DNA of 64,000 nucleotides from Pandoraea oxalativorans. GTDB lineage: Bacteria; Pseudomonadota; Gammaproteobacteria; Burkholderiales; Burkholderiaceae. Below, piece after piece: positions 46,244-55,872 of this stretch; the stretch's first letter is position 1, and the number at the start of each line of letters is the position of its first letter. The DNA lies in contig NZ_CP011253.3 of the NCBI RefSeq assembly GCF_000972785.3, positions 5,022,001-5,086,000 of the forward strand. The letters run 5' to 3'. The notes under the pieces are model-generated. The model made no database searches. It was not told where the DNA came from and saw nothing but the letters and a program-made list of their open reading frames with translations. The position numbers and the translations under genes were made by a program.

Positions 46244-47659
46244 ATGTCGACTCAGACGACTTACCACCATCGGCTCTTCATGGCGATGGTCGGCGGCTTC
46301 AGCGCAGTGCTCAATGCAGGCGCTTTTTTCACCGTCCTGCGACTGAACGGACACGACCCCTATACCCCTTACGGACTCACGCTCGTGTGCACGTTGGGCG
46401 CAGCGGCGTTCATCGTCTTCGCCCGCTTTCATCTACTCGCCAGCGCCCGCAATCTCGGCTGGATGCTCGGACGCGGCGCCATGCGCTGGTGCCGCGTCCT
46501 GGTCACCGCCATCGTGTTGCTGTTCCTCACGTACGAGAGCACCGAAGACGTGCGCATGATGGTCGCGCAGTGGGTGCTGCTCGCGCTGCCGTTGCAAATG
46601 ATCGGTCTCGCCGTGCTGCGCGGCATGGCGCACAGCATCAACAATGCACCCGGCAATCAGCGCCGCGCAGCGTTCTTCGGCCTCGGGGCCGAAGCACGCA
46701 AGCTGAATCTGCGTCTGCAACGCTCGCCGATCCTGGGCATTCAGGTCGCGGGCTACTACAACGACACCCCGGTCACGCCGGACGCAGGCGAAGTCCTACC
46801 GCCCTACCTCGGCCGCTACGCCGACGCCACCGCGCGCATTCAGGCCAACGAGTACGAGATCGTCTTTATCGCCATCGGCCAGCAGGACAACAAGGAACTC
46901 ACCAGCGAGATCGTCAACCGTCTATACGATTCGACGGCGGCCATCTACCTGCTGCCGGAGTTCAGCTTCCCCGGCGATCTGCCGATGTCGAGCACCGACA
47001 TCGCAGGCGTGCCGCTGCTGGCGCTGCACGACGTCACTGTGCAGGGGCTGCTGCGCATGATCAAACGCGGCATCGATCTGGTCGGCGCATCGCTGATCCT
47101 GTTGCTGCTCAGCCCGGTGATGGTCGCCGTCGCCATCGCGGTACGACTCGACTCACCCGGCCCGATCCTCTTCCGTCAGCGTCGCTACGGCGAACGTGGC
47201 GAGCCGATCGTCATTCACAAGTTCCGTTCGATGCGTGTGTTGCAGCCTGAAGATGCCGCAGCCGCAGCCACAGGCGGATTACGCCAGGCGCATGCAGGCG
47301 ACAGTCGCATTACCGCGATCGGCAAGCATCTGCGTCGTACGTCGCTCGATGAATTGCCGCAGCTCTTCGACGTGCTCGCGGGTTCGATGAGTCTCGTGGG
47401 GCCGCGTCCGCACGCGGAAGAACACAACGAAATGTACCGGCGCGTGATTCCCGGCTACATGCTGCGTCACAGTGTCAAACCGGGGATCACGGGATGGGCG
47501 CAGATAAATGGTCTGCGCGGAGAAACGGACACACCGGACAAGATGCAGCGGCGCGTGGAATACGACCGTTACTACATCACGCACTGGTCGTTGTGGCTCG
47601 ACATCAAGATTTTGCTCAAGACGATTCCCGTCATGGTGACGGGACGTAATGCTGTCTGA
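46244..47659 (+). CDS. Undecaprenyl-phosphate glucose phosphotransferase (WcaJ-type)
   Basis: Starts the exopolysaccharide repeat unit by moving a sugar phosphate to undecaprenyl phosphate. 471 residues: four N-terminal membrane helices (about 10-125), a Rossmann-like domain (about 140-255), a further membrane helix and the catalytic polyprenyl-phosphate transferase domain (from about 280). Motifs: KRGIDLVGASLILLLLSPVM, FHKFRSMR-like VIHKFRSMR, R-R-T-S-L-D-E-L-P-Q, GPRPHAEEHNEMY and KPGITGWAQI. The sugar is probably glucose by family, not shown here. ATG at 46244 chosen from the family N-terminus. Confidence 0.93.
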   Translation: MSTQTTYHHRLFMAMVGGFSAVLNAGAFFTVLRLNGHDPYTPYGLTLVCTLGAAAFIVFARFHLLASARNLGWMLGRGAMRWCRVLVTAIVLLFLTYESTEDVRMMVAQWVLLALPLQMIGLAVLRGMAHSINNAPGNQRRAAFFGLGAEARKLNLRLQRSPILGIQVAGYYNDTPVTPDAGEVLPPYLGRYADATARIQANEYEIVFIAIGQQDNKELTSEIVNRLYDSTAAIYLLPEFSFPGDLPMSSTDIAGVPLLALHDVTVQGLLRMIKRGIDLVGASLILLLLSPVMVAVAIAVRLDSPGPILFRQRRYGERGEPIVIHKFRSMRVLQPEDAAAAATGGLRQAHAGDSRITAIGKHLRRTSLDELPQLFDVLAGSMSLVGPRPHAEEHNEMYRRVIPGYMLRHSVKPGITGWAQINGLRGETDTPDKMQRRVEYDRYYITHWSLWLDIKILLKTIPVMVTGRNAV

Positions 47660-47680
47660 GGCTGTCTGAGGCGGTCTGAG
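47651..47680. repeat. 10-bp tandem repeat across the wcaJ stop codon
   Basis: Units GCTGTCTGAG, GCTGTCTGAG and GCGGTCTGAG. The first contains the gene's stop codon, and the repeats carry further TGA triplets in varying frames. Confidence 0.8.
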
Positions 47681-47708
47681 TCGAACGGGCGTGTGGCCCG
47701 ATTCAAGC

Positions 47709-48524
47709 TCACTCGCGTCCGAGTTCGCGCCATTGACGCCAGCAGATGCCGATGAATCGGCGGTCGTCGACGAGATAGCGACGCCACATACGGCCGGGGT
47801 TTTGCAAGATGCGATACATCCATTCCGAACCGGTGCGCTGCATCCATTTCGGCGCACGCTTTTGTATGCCAGCAGCGAATTCGATGGCGGCGCCGACACA
47901 GAGCATCAGCCCCCCGGGCATGGTGTCGGCGTACGCCATCGCCCAGCGTTCCTGCTTCGGCATACCGAGGCAGACGAAGATGAGATCGGGCGCGAGGGCA
48001 CGAACGCGTTGTGCGACGTCCTGGCCTTCGGCACCGGTCGGATCGAACGTCATCGACGGAATCAGCAGCGTGAAGTCGAGTCCGGGAAAACGTCGCGACA
48101 AGCCTTCCGTCAGTTGGGCTTCCTGTCCGGGGCGTCCACCGACGAAGACCGCTTTACGGCCCGACGCACGTGCGTTGTCGCACAGCGCGGGCAGCAGGTC
48201 TGCACCGGTCACGCGACCTGGCAGCGGTTTGCCGAACAGGCGGCTCGCCCAGATGATGGGCATGCCGTCGGCAAAGAGAAAGTCGGCGGTGCGATATTCG
48301 CGTTTGAATTCCGGCTGCGTATCGAGCCGCACGATGTGGTCGACGTTCGGGGTGACGACGATGCGCGAGCGACCATCGCGAAGCACGGCGGTTTGCGTGA
48401 GCACCTCGACGGCGGTCTCGAACGGTACGGCGGCAATGTTCAGACCGAACAGTGCGACGTTAGGCTCGAAGACTTCGCGTACGGAAGATGCCGGTGCAGC
48501 TTGCAGATCGGTGTCGCGGCTCAT
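47709..48524 (-). CDS. WecG/TagA/CpsF family glycosyltransferase
   Basis: Cytoplasmic GT26 family enzyme of 271 residues that adds a sugar to a lipid-linked acceptor. Family motifs: VTPNVDHIVRL near residue 60, FLFADGMPIIWASRLFGKPL with GRVTGADLLPAL, and APDLIFVCLGMPKQERWA. The C-terminal PKWMQRTGSEWMYRILQNPG is typical. It would act after the initiating transferase. It runs opposite to its neighbours, 50 bp after the wcaJ-type gene, and shares a 139-bp divergent promoter region with the GMC oxidoreductase gene. Confidence 0.92.
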   Translation of the reverse strand: MSRDTDLQAAPASSVREVFEPNVALFGLNIAAVPFETAVEVLTQTAVLRDGRSRIVVTPNVDHIVRLDTQPEFKREYRTADFLFADGMPIIWASRLFGKPLPGRVTGADLLPALCDNARASGRKAVFVGGRPGQEAQLTEGLSRRFPGLDFTLLIPSMTFDPTGAEGQDVAQRVRALAPDLIFVCLGMPKQERWAMAYADTMPGGLMLCVGAAIEFAAGIQKRAPKWMQRTGSEWMYRILQNPGRMWRRYLVDDRRFIGICWRQWRELGRE

Positions 48525-48663
48525 GACGTTTCGTACCCCTGGTATGCCTGCTTTTTTTGACGTGCGACGTCCGCACGCATTCGAGAGCAGGCACGATAGT
48601 AGCAGCGCACTTCGCGCACGTCAGTGACACTTTTCACAACACGTCGCGTATTTTGAACACACG

Positions 48664-50373
48664 ATGATCCTCGACGCCAACGACATTCCTGCCGGTACCG
48701 AACTGCAAGCCGACTTGTGCATCGCAGGCGCAGGCGCGGCTGGCATCACGCTCGCATTGGCGCTCGAAGCCAGCGGCCTCGACGTGATCCTGCTCGAGAG
48801 TGGCGGTGACGCCGCCGAGCCCGCCGTGCAGCAGCTGTACACGGGCACTGTCGCGCACGCGCGCCTGCATCCGCCCGCCGACAGCTATCGCGTGCGCCGC
48901 TTCGGCGGCTCGACCACGCTGTGGGGCGGACGCTGCATGCCGCTCGATGCCATCGACTTCGAAGCGCGCGACTACATGCCGCACAGCGGCTGGCCCATCG
49001 GGCTCGACGCGCTGATGCCGTGGTACGGACAAGCCAACGCGTTATGCGAAGCGGGCGAGTTCGCTTATACCGCCGAGCAGGCCTTTGCGCGCGCCGACCC
49101 TCCCTCGCGCCCGATGATCGGCAACTTCGAGAGCGACGTCTTCTCGACGAACACGCTGGAGAGGTTTAGTTGTCCGACAGACTTCGGCGCGCGTTACCGC
49201 AACCGTCTCGCCAAAGGTCGCGTGCGTGTCGTGCAGCACGCCAATCTCTGTCATCTGCCTCAGACGCATGGCGCAACGCGCCTCGTCGGCCCCGCGCAGG
49301 TGAAAACGCTCGACGCAAAGGCTTTCACGGTGGCGGCCCGCGCGTATGTGCTGGCGACGGGCGGGCTGGAGGTGCCGCGTCTGCTACTGAACAGTCCCGG
49401 TGTTAGCGGCAACGGATTGGGGAACGCGCACGACGTCGTCGGCCGTTACTACATGAGCCACATCGCCGGGACCATCGGCACGCTCGATCTGTCGGGGGCC
49501 AGTTCCGTGTGGCACGGCTACGACGTCTCCGACGAAGGCATTTATTGCCGTCGACGTCTCGCATTGCGCCCACAGGCGCAGCACGACCTTCACGCGGGCA
49601 ACTTCATCGCCCGCCTGCATCACCCGCGCATTCCGGACGCGGGCCACGGCAACGGCATTCTGTCGGCGCTCTATCTCGCACGGCCCATCGTGCCGTACGA
49701 GTATGCGAAGCGTCTGTACGGGGACGCGCCGGGCGGCGTCGGCAACTGGCTGGCCCACGCGCGCAACGTCATCATGGATGCGCCCAACACCGTGCGCTTC
49801 CTCACGCACTGGCTGACGCATCGCACGCTCGCCACACGCAAGTTTCCGTCGGTGATCGTGCGCCCGGCCAACCTTCGCTTCAGTCTCGACTTCCACGCCG
49901 AGCAAGCACCCTGCGAGGACAGCCGCGTCACGCTCGGCGACGAGCGGGATGCACTGGGCATGCGGCGCATTCACATCGACTGGCGCTACACACGGCAGGA
50001 CGTTGAAACCGTGACGCGCTCGCTGGCCGCGCTCGCGCAGGAGATCGAACGCACTGGTGTCGGCAGCTTCGCCTACGATCCCGCCGAAGTCGAAGCCGAG
50101 ATGACGCGCTACGGCGCTTACGGCGGCCATCACATCGGCACCGCCCGCATGGGCGACGATCCGCGCTCGAGCGTGGTCGATGCCAACGGCCGTTTGCACG
50201 AGGCCGATAACGTGTTTATCGCGGGCGCAGCGGTCTTCCCGACGTCGGGTCAGGCCAACCCGACGCTGAGCATCGTGGCGCTCGCGCTGCGCCTTGCAGA
50301 CCATTTGCAGCGGCAGGCGAATCTGAGCACCCTGCCCGTTCCCGTCACCTCGACGTCTTCCACCGCTCTCTGA
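48664..50373 (+). CDS. GMC family FAD-dependent oxidoreductase
   Basis: Flavoprotein of 569 residues. The FAD site is CIAGAGAAGITLALALEASG, and the family end signature is G-Q-A-N-P-T-L-S-I-V-A-L-A (about residue 540). YRVRRFGGSTTLWGGRCMPL is the second conserved box. Enzymes of this family oxidise alcohols, sugars or sterols. In an exopolysaccharide locus it probably modifies a lipid-linked or nucleotide-linked sugar, which is inference. It is 13 bp upstream of the epimerase gene, so the two form an operon. Confidence 0.9.
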   Translation: MILDANDIPAGTELQADLCIAGAGAAGITLALALEASGLDVILLESGGDAAEPAVQQLYTGTVAHARLHPPADSYRVRRFGGSTTLWGGRCMPLDAIDFEARDYMPHSGWPIGLDALMPWYGQANALCEAGEFAYTAEQAFARADPPSRPMIGNFESDVFSTNTLERFSCPTDFGARYRNRLAKGRVRVVQHANLCHLPQTHGATRLVGPAQVKTLDAKAFTVAARAYVLATGGLEVPRLLLNSPGVSGNGLGNAHDVVGRYYMSHIAGTIGTLDLSGASSVWHGYDVSDEGIYCRRRLALRPQAQHDLHAGNFIARLHHPRIPDAGHGNGILSALYLARPIVPYEYAKRLYGDAPGGVGNWLAHARNVIMDAPNTVRFLTHWLTHRTLATRKFPSVIVRPANLRFSLDFHAEQAPCEDSRVTLGDERDALGMRRIHIDWRYTRQDVETVTRSLAALAQEIERTGVGSFAYDPAEVEAEMTRYGAYGGHHIGTARMGDDPRSSVVDANGRLHEADNVFIAGAAVFPTSGQANPTLSIVALALRLADHLQRQANLSTLPVPVTSTSSTAL

Positions 50374-50386
50374 TCCCGTCCGCCCT

Positions 50387-51319
50387 ATGAAAGCTCGCAT
50401 TCTTGTCACCGGCGCGACCGGGTTCATCGGCCGTCACATCGTGGACGCACTCGCCGCCAGCGACTGGGCGGCGCCTGTCGCCGCGTCGCGCCGTCCGGGC
50501 GCGGGCATGCGCGTGGTCGACGCGTTGTCTGCCGCCTCGCTGGGCGAAGCCCTTGCCGACGTCGACGGTCTGGTGAACTGCGTTGCCGGGTCGCCGGAAA
50601 CGATCGTGGCGAACGCCCGCGCGTTGCGGCAGGCACTGGACGCACGCGGCACGCCGCTGCCTGTCGTCTACTTCAGCTCGATGGCGGTGTACGGCGTCGC
50701 CGAGGGACACGTCGACGAGTCCACTGCACTCGCAGGCGCCAGTCCCTACGGCATCGCCAAGGTGGAAGCCGAGCAGGCGCTGGCGGGTCTGTCGACGGTG
50801 ACGTTGCTGCGTCCGGGATGTGTGTATGGCGGCGGCAGCCCGCAATGGTCCACACGCATTGCCGAACTGCTGCGTGCCGGACGGCTGGGCGACCTGGGTG
50901 CCGCAGGGGATGGGCACAGCAACCTCGTGCATGTGGACGATGTCGTAAAGGTTGCGCTGAACGCACTGCGCAACCCGGCCTCTGGGGGGCACGCCTACAA
51001 CCTCGCCATGAGCGACTCGCCGCGCTGGAACGAGTACTTCACCGCTTATGCGATGGCGCTGGGGGCAACGCCTGTGAAGCGCATCGGCGGACGTCGGCTG
51101 AAGATCGAAACGAAGCTCGTCGCCCTGGCGCTCAAGATCGCCGAGATCGCGGGACGAAAGATCGGTGTGAGGGGATTGCCTGCGCCGTTGCCACCGTCGC
51201 TCGCGCGTCTGTGGCAGCAGGACATTGTGCTGGACGGCAGCCGCGCGGAAAAGACATTCGATCTGTCCTGGACGCCCTGGCGCGACGCGGTTCGGGCGGA
51301 AGCCGCACGCGACCGGTAA
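50387..51319 (+). CDS. NAD-dependent epimerase/dehydratase
   Basis: Extended short-chain dehydrogenase of 310 residues. The NAD motif is VTGATGFIGRHIVDAL; the catalytic Ser/Tyr/Lys set is seen in VYFSSMAVYG and SPYGIAKVEAEQAL. LLRPGCVYGGGSPQW and the C-terminal SWTPWRDAVRAEA fit sugar-nucleotide epimerases. The exact sugar is not readable. It directly follows the GMC oxidoreductase gene and converges with the wzx gene. Confidence 0.88.
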   Translation: MKARILVTGATGFIGRHIVDALAASDWAAPVAASRRPGAGMRVVDALSAASLGEALADVDGLVNCVAGSPETIVANARALRQALDARGTPLPVVYFSSMAVYGVAEGHVDESTALAGASPYGIAKVEAEQALAGLSTVTLLRPGCVYGGGSPQWSTRIAELLRAGRLGDLGAAGDGHSNLVHVDDVVKVALNALRNPASGGHAYNLAMSDSPRWNEYFTAYAMALGATPVKRIGGRRLKIETKLVALALKIAEIAGRKIGVRGLPAPLPPSLARLWQQDIVLDGSRAEKTFDLSWTPWRDAVRAEAARDR

Positions 51320-51404
51320 GACGGTCGCTTCAACGCAACGGGCGCGCGGCGATGTGCGCCCTCAATGCCGCGCTCCACCGCTGCCCCAGTGACCCACCGA
51401 CGAC

Positions 51405-52754
51405 TTAAGGACGCGACAGTCGTCCCGCCGCCCACCGCCAGAGCGTCGCGAACGGCGACACGCCGAGCAACCGACGTGCGGCCCATGCGGCGGCGGCACC
51501 GTTCACGGCAATCGCGAGCGACGCCGCAACCGACGCGCCCACACTGCCGCCCATCGGCGTGAGCGCCGCCAGCCCCACGAGCAGCACCACGACCGACACC
51601 CCGTTGATGCGCATCAGCGCACGCGTGTGCGCCGTCATGCCGAGCAATTCGGGCATCGCGGTGAAGCACGCGGCAGCCATCTGTCCGAGCGCGAGCACGC
51701 GCAAAGCGCTCGCGCCAACGTCGAACCCGTGACCGAACAGCCCCAGCAGGAACTGCGGAATGACCAGCATGCCGAGCGTGACCGGCAGCGCGAGACACAA
51801 TACCAGCCCGATGGCCTGCGCCGCACTGCGCTCCAGCCCCGGCAAATCCTGACGCGCGTAAAGGCTGGCGAATCGCGGCGCGGCCATGCCCGTCACGCCG
51901 CTGATCAGGATGTTGACGACCAGCGCCAGACGCCACGCCAGCGCGAACAAACCCGTCTCGCGCGACGACGCGACAATCCCCAGCACGATGGCCGGCGCCG
52001 ACGTGATCAGCAGTTTGGTGAGTTCGAGAGAGAACAGTGACAGACCCGGCTTGAGCAAACCGGGAATCGCGCCATGCGGCTCACCCGCAGGCACGTCGCG
52101 CAGGAAGCGGCGAAGCAGCACCGCGCCCACCAACGCCGCCACCGCAAAGCTTGCGGCCGTGAGGATCAGCGTGTTGACGACCGTCAGCTTGCCCGTCGCC
52201 ACCAGCGGAATCGCCGCCACACAGAACACCGCCGGCCACAGCCACGAGTAGATCATCTGACTGAAGCCCACGCGCTGCAATCCCGCGAGCGCACCGGCCA
52301 GCGCCGCGCCCATGTTCTGCGGGATGAACGACAACGCGCCCAGCATGAGCGGCGCGACAAGCTCCGGCTTCTTCAGGATATCGTTGGCAAAGAGCGCCGC
52401 CCCGCCAGCGAGCAGCACCGAGACGGCCGCCGATGCGATGAACACGTGCATAAGCGCGCGACGGATCGTCGGGCGCACGGCGGTGGACTCCCCCGATGCG
52501 ATGTCCATCGCCAGTTGACGCGTGAGCGCCTGATCCATCCCGAGACGCCCGAAACCCGCGAGCGCGACCATCGTACTGAAGACGATGTAGAAGTTACCCG
52601 TCTCGACAACGCCCAGCGCCGCCGCAATCAGCAGGTGAAAGCCGTAGCGGCTCGGCAAATCCAGCAGTCGCACGCCGAGGCTGATCACACTGCCGCGCAG
52701 CATCGAAGCCCCGGATTTCGCGGACCGCGCGGACGTGTTCGGCGCGTCCGACAT
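51405..52754 (-). CDS. Polysaccharide flippase, Wzx-like (MATE/MOP superfamily)
   Basis: Integral membrane protein of 449 residues with about twelve helices, typical of Wzx/RfbX O-unit flippases. Conserved features are the first helix with LLDLPSRYGFHLLIAAALGV and the glycine/alanine-rich helices that follow; a polar residue in each half lines the cavity. It would carry the lipid-linked repeat unit across the inner membrane. The gene begins one base after the end of the GH44 gene, so wza, wzy, GH44 and wzx probably form one minus-strand transcript. Confidence 0.88.
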   Translation of the reverse strand: MSDAPNTSARSAKSGASMLRGSVISLGVRLLDLPSRYGFHLLIAAALGVVETGNFYIVFSTMVALAGFGRLGMDQALTRQLAMDIASGESTAVRPTIRRALMHVFIASAAVSVLLAGGAALFANDILKKPELVAPLMLGALSFIPQNMGAALAGALAGLQRVGFSQMIYSWLWPAVFCVAAIPLVATGKLTVVNTLILTAASFAVAALVGAVLLRRFLRDVPAGEPHGAIPGLLKPGLSLFSLELTKLLITSAPAIVLGIVASSRETGLFALAWRLALVVNILISGVTGMAAPRFASLYARQDLPGLERSAAQAIGLVLCLALPVTLGMLVIPQFLLGLFGHGFDVGASALRVLALGQMAAACFTAMPELLGMTAHTRALMRINGVSVVVLLVGLAALTPMGGSVGASVAASLAIAVNGAAAAWAARRLLGVSPFATLWRWAAGRLSRP

Positions 52755-52755
52755 C

Positions 52756-54450
52756 TCAGTTCACCGCCTTGCGAAGCACGAACAGCAGAATGCTCTGCGG
52801 CGGCAGATCGGCGCGCAACGCGCTGCCGGAATAGGTGATGTCCGGCTGGCGCGTCAGCTTGTTATCCGCCAGTTGCCAGACTTCGCCGGTGCCCGAAGCA
52901 GCGAAATTGGCGAGCGAGACGTTGGCCTGCGCGGCACGGTCGAGTTGCTTGTTGATGACGACGACGGTCAGCGCGCCGTCCTTCGGACGCACTGCCGCAA
53001 AAGCCGACACCGTATCGGGATCGGGGACGGTGGCCGATACGCTGGTCGAGCCGAATTCGCCGCCGTGGCCGTCGTAATTGCGATACAGCTTGATGGCCTT
53101 GTAGACCGGCATCGACGGATCGAGCGTGCCCCAGCGCGTCGCCATGTCCAGCTTCTCACGTCCGAAGATACCGAGGATGTCGGCCTGCGCCGTCGCCCCG
53201 TTCATGCGCGTGTCCGCGCCCCAGTTGTACTCAGTCAGCGCGATGGGTGTGCCGGGGTGGTAATACGTGTCCACCCACTGACGCATCATCGGAATCAGCG
53301 CGACCACGCTGTTGATCCATGTCGGATCCTTGTAATTCGGATCCCACAGATTGCGCGTGGAGCGGTTGCGCATGAGCGCAATCTCGGTCGAGGTGCCGTT
53401 CGCCGGTTCCTCGTACTCTTTGCTCTGCGGATAAAAGTGCAGACTGAAGATGTCGACCGGACGACCAGCTTTCTTCCATTGCGTGAGCAGCCACGGAATG
53501 TACGGCATGCCGCCCGTCTCGTTGAGGCGGTCCGGCGCTTGCGCGTAGCCATGCGTGACCGAATGCTGCTGATCGAAGCCGCTGTACAGGTAGCCGTTCC
53601 AGCCCCACTCTTCCGGCGCGAGCACCTTGGCGCTCGGGTCCGCCGTCTTCACCGCGCGCGAATACGCGATCACCTTGGCGGCGATCTCGCTGGCGTGCGC
53701 GCCCGTCGGATGCGAGTTGTTGTGGATCAACTGCCACAGACTCGGCTCGTTATCCATCGCGTAGTACTTCACACCGCCCGCGCGCGCCGGGCCGAACTGC
53801 TGCACCAGTGCTGTCACACGGGCCTGCTGGCTCGCGGGATCGTCGGGCACGGTAGCGTCGTCCGGATCGTTCCTGACGAGCGTGCCATCGCGCAGAATGC
53901 CGTTGCCCGCGTCGGTCATGCCGTCCACGTCGTGGTTCTGCTGCGGGCCGTACTTGGCGATGGAGAAACTGGCCAGCCGGTCGCGCGAGCGCGAGAGCGT
54001 AGCCACGCGGCCAAGCATCGAGATCGTGATGATCGGCTGCGCACCGGCAGCCTGCGTGAGCGCCACGAAGCGGTCGCCGAACTGATCGTTGATGTCCGCC
54101 GGATTGACGGGCAGGCTCTCGTAGTACCAATCGCGACCGGCGTTACGCGCGTCGAGCCGCCAGTTGTACGCCGACGCACTGTTGCCGCCCGAGCGGTTCA
54201 GCGGCGCGCGCAGATCCTGCAACATCGCCGTCGTACCGAAGTTGATGCCGTAGATCAGCGGGTTGATCGGATGGCGGTTCGCCGCCGCGTCCACGGCGAT
54301 CTCCGCCGAAAGCGGGCCACCGGGCGTCGCCTGGGTGCACGCGGCGCACGACAGCATCACGCCCGCGGCCGCGAGCTGAATCAGACGGGGCATGACGCGG
54401 CGAAACGGCGAAGGCTGGGAAGACGCACTACGGCGCGGCAACACGCGCAT
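52756..54450 (-). CDS. GH44 family glycoside hydrolase, lipoprotein
   Basis: Predicted 564-residue endoglucanase-like enzyme. After a long basic head and a lipobox (S-C-A-A-C, about residue 36) a TIM barrel and beta-sandwich follow. GH44 motifs: NPLIYGINFGT near the start, acid/base Glu in YYAMDNEPSLW and nucleophile Glu in IALTEYNWGAD. The C-terminal beta domain (LTVVVINKQLDRAAQANVSL) is normal. GH44 enzymes cut beta-1,4-glucan and xyloglucan. I start at 54450, where GGAG fits, giving a 23-bp overlap with wzy; MPRLIQL at 54393 is an alternative. Location in an export operon implies trimming of the exopolysaccharide. Confidence 0.9.
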   Translation of the reverse strand: MRVLPRRSASSQPSPFRRVMPRLIQLAAAGVMLSCAACTQATPGGPLSAEIAVDAAANRHPINPLIYGINFGTTAMLQDLRAPLNRSGGNSASAYNWRLDARNAGRDWYYESLPVNPADINDQFGDRFVALTQAAGAQPIITISMLGRVATLSRSRDRLASFSIAKYGPQQNHDVDGMTDAGNGILRDGTLVRNDPDDATVPDDPASQQARVTALVQQFGPARAGGVKYYAMDNEPSLWQLIHNNSHPTGAHASEIAAKVIAYSRAVKTADPSAKVLAPEEWGWNGYLYSGFDQQHSVTHGYAQAPDRLNETGGMPYIPWLLTQWKKAGRPVDIFSLHFYPQSKEYEEPANGTSTEIALMRNRSTRNLWDPNYKDPTWINSVVALIPMMRQWVDTYYHPGTPIALTEYNWGADTRMNGATAQADILGIFGREKLDMATRWGTLDPSMPVYKAIKLYRNYDGHGGEFGSTSVSATVPDPDTVSAFAAVRPKDGALTVVVINKQLDRAAQANVSLANFAASGTGEVWQLADNKLTRQPDITYSGSALRADLPPQSILLFVLRKAVN

Positions 54451-55774
54451 GGAGACTCCGGGGGACGGCACGACGGTCGAAGCCACCCACACGCCACACG
54501 TAGACGAAGATCGCCAGAATCACGGCGGTCTCGCCCGGGGCGAGCGTTGGTGGATAGAAGAAGGACACCAGCAGTACGAAGACCAGATAGTCGTACAGCG
54601 CGCCGAGGAAATCGTCCTCGACTTCCGCACGCAAGCGCCGATAGAAGAACAGTCCGCGCAACTGGAAACACAGAATGACGAACGCGCCGATCAGGCCGTA
54701 CTCGAACACGATCCCGAGCCACGTAATGTCGGCCAGGAAGAAGAAGTGGTGGAAATAAGTCGTCAGCGTATCGCCGCTCGCCGGACTGATCGTGCCCACG
54801 CCGAAGAGCCAGCGCAGCGAATCGTTACCGAGAAAGCGGGTGGCCAGCGTCGCCGAGATTCGACGCGTATCGAAGCCGGTTTCCGCGTTGGCGCTGAAGA
54901 TGGTCGCGAGATACCCCATCGAAAACACGCCCACCAGCACAATCGGGGCCACGAGCATCAACCCGATGCGCGCACGCGGGCGTGCCCACACAAACGTGTT
55001 GTGGACGAGCACGCCCATGATGCCAATGGCGAGCGCACGCGATTTCACGATCAGCAGCGCCACCGCCAGACCGATCAACACGCTGATCAGGTAGCCGACG
55101 TTGCGCTCGAAGAATGCGCGGCGATAGCAGAAAAACAACAGAATGAACGGGAAGTACATCGACATCCGGATACGATGCCCGCGACTGTCGTTCGTGAAGA
55201 ACGGCGCTTGTCCGAAAACGTAGGTTTCCTTGTACCAGTCCGCGGGCACCAGCAGCCACATGAGAATCAATGCGCCGACGATGACCGCACCGAGAATCAC
55301 GAAACTGCGTCCCAACTCATGCAGCGTGGGCTTGAGCATGAGCAGCAGCGCGAGAAAGGAAAAGAAATACAGAATCGGCAACAACTTCACTTGCGCCGTC
55401 ACGCTGGTGAAAAAACTTTCGTGGAAGTAGATCACCGCCGCAAAGCTCGGCACCATCACGAGCCACGCGAAGCTCAGCAACACCTGCCGAGTGAACGGAA
55501 AACGCGGCTGACTGCCGAGTCGCAGCACGAGCGGCAGCGTCAGAATCGGGAAGGCTTTGGAGAGCGCCCACAGCGGATACAGCGCCGTGATGTAGTGGAA
55601 CGTCTGACCGAACAGCGGGAGCAGCACCACGAGAATGCCGACGACGAACGTGCGCGGCAAGCCACCCGAGAAGACTTCCGGCACGTCATCGACCATGTCG
55701 ATCGTGCGGGTCGTGTCGGACACTGCACCGGAGGTGGCGGGCTTCATTTCGAGAGAGGGCTGCGCGGCTATCAC
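54428..55774 (-). CDS. O-antigen ligase/polymerase family protein (Wzy-like)
   Basis: Polytopic protein of 448 residues with about eleven helices and a large loop after residue 300 (GNDSLRWLFGVGTISPASGD), the layout of Wzy polymerases and WaaL ligases. The Arg-rich FFYRRLRAEVEDD segment and the aromatic YFHHFFFLADITWLGI helix are seen. In this operon it most likely polymerises the repeat units in the periplasm. It overlaps the GH44 gene start and begins 98 bp after the wza gene end. Confidence 0.85.
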   Translation of the reverse strand: MIAAQPSLEMKPATSGAVSDTTRTIDMVDDVPEVFSGGLPRTFVVGILVVLLPLFGQTFHYITALYPLWALSKAFPILTLPLVLRLGSQPRFPFTRQVLLSFAWLVMVPSFAAVIYFHESFFTSVTAQVKLLPILYFFSFLALLLMLKPTLHELGRSFVILGAVIVGALILMWLLVPADWYKETYVFGQAPFFTNDSRGHRIRMSMYFPFILLFFCYRRAFFERNVGYLISVLIGLAVALLIVKSRALAIGIMGVLVHNTFVWARPRARIGLMLVAPIVLVGVFSMGYLATIFSANAETGFDTRRISATLATRFLGNDSLRWLFGVGTISPASGDTLTTYFHHFFFLADITWLGIVFEYGLIGAFVILCFQLRGLFFYRRLRAEVEDDFLGALYDYLVFVLLVSFFYPPTLAPGETAVILAIFVYVWRVGGFDRRAVPRSLHARVAAP

Positions 55775-55872
55775 GAAGCGGTTGGAATCGGTAAGTAGAC
55801 TTGACGGGTTTGCACTGCGAACTCGGGAACGTCAGCCGTCGCGAACATCGCGCGACGGCTGACGTCGGGCGA

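Noticed and set aside
52735..54678. Plus-strand open frame of about 650 codons opposite the GH44 gene
   Set aside because: GH44 catalytic motifs, lipobox and operon structure are all on the minus strand.
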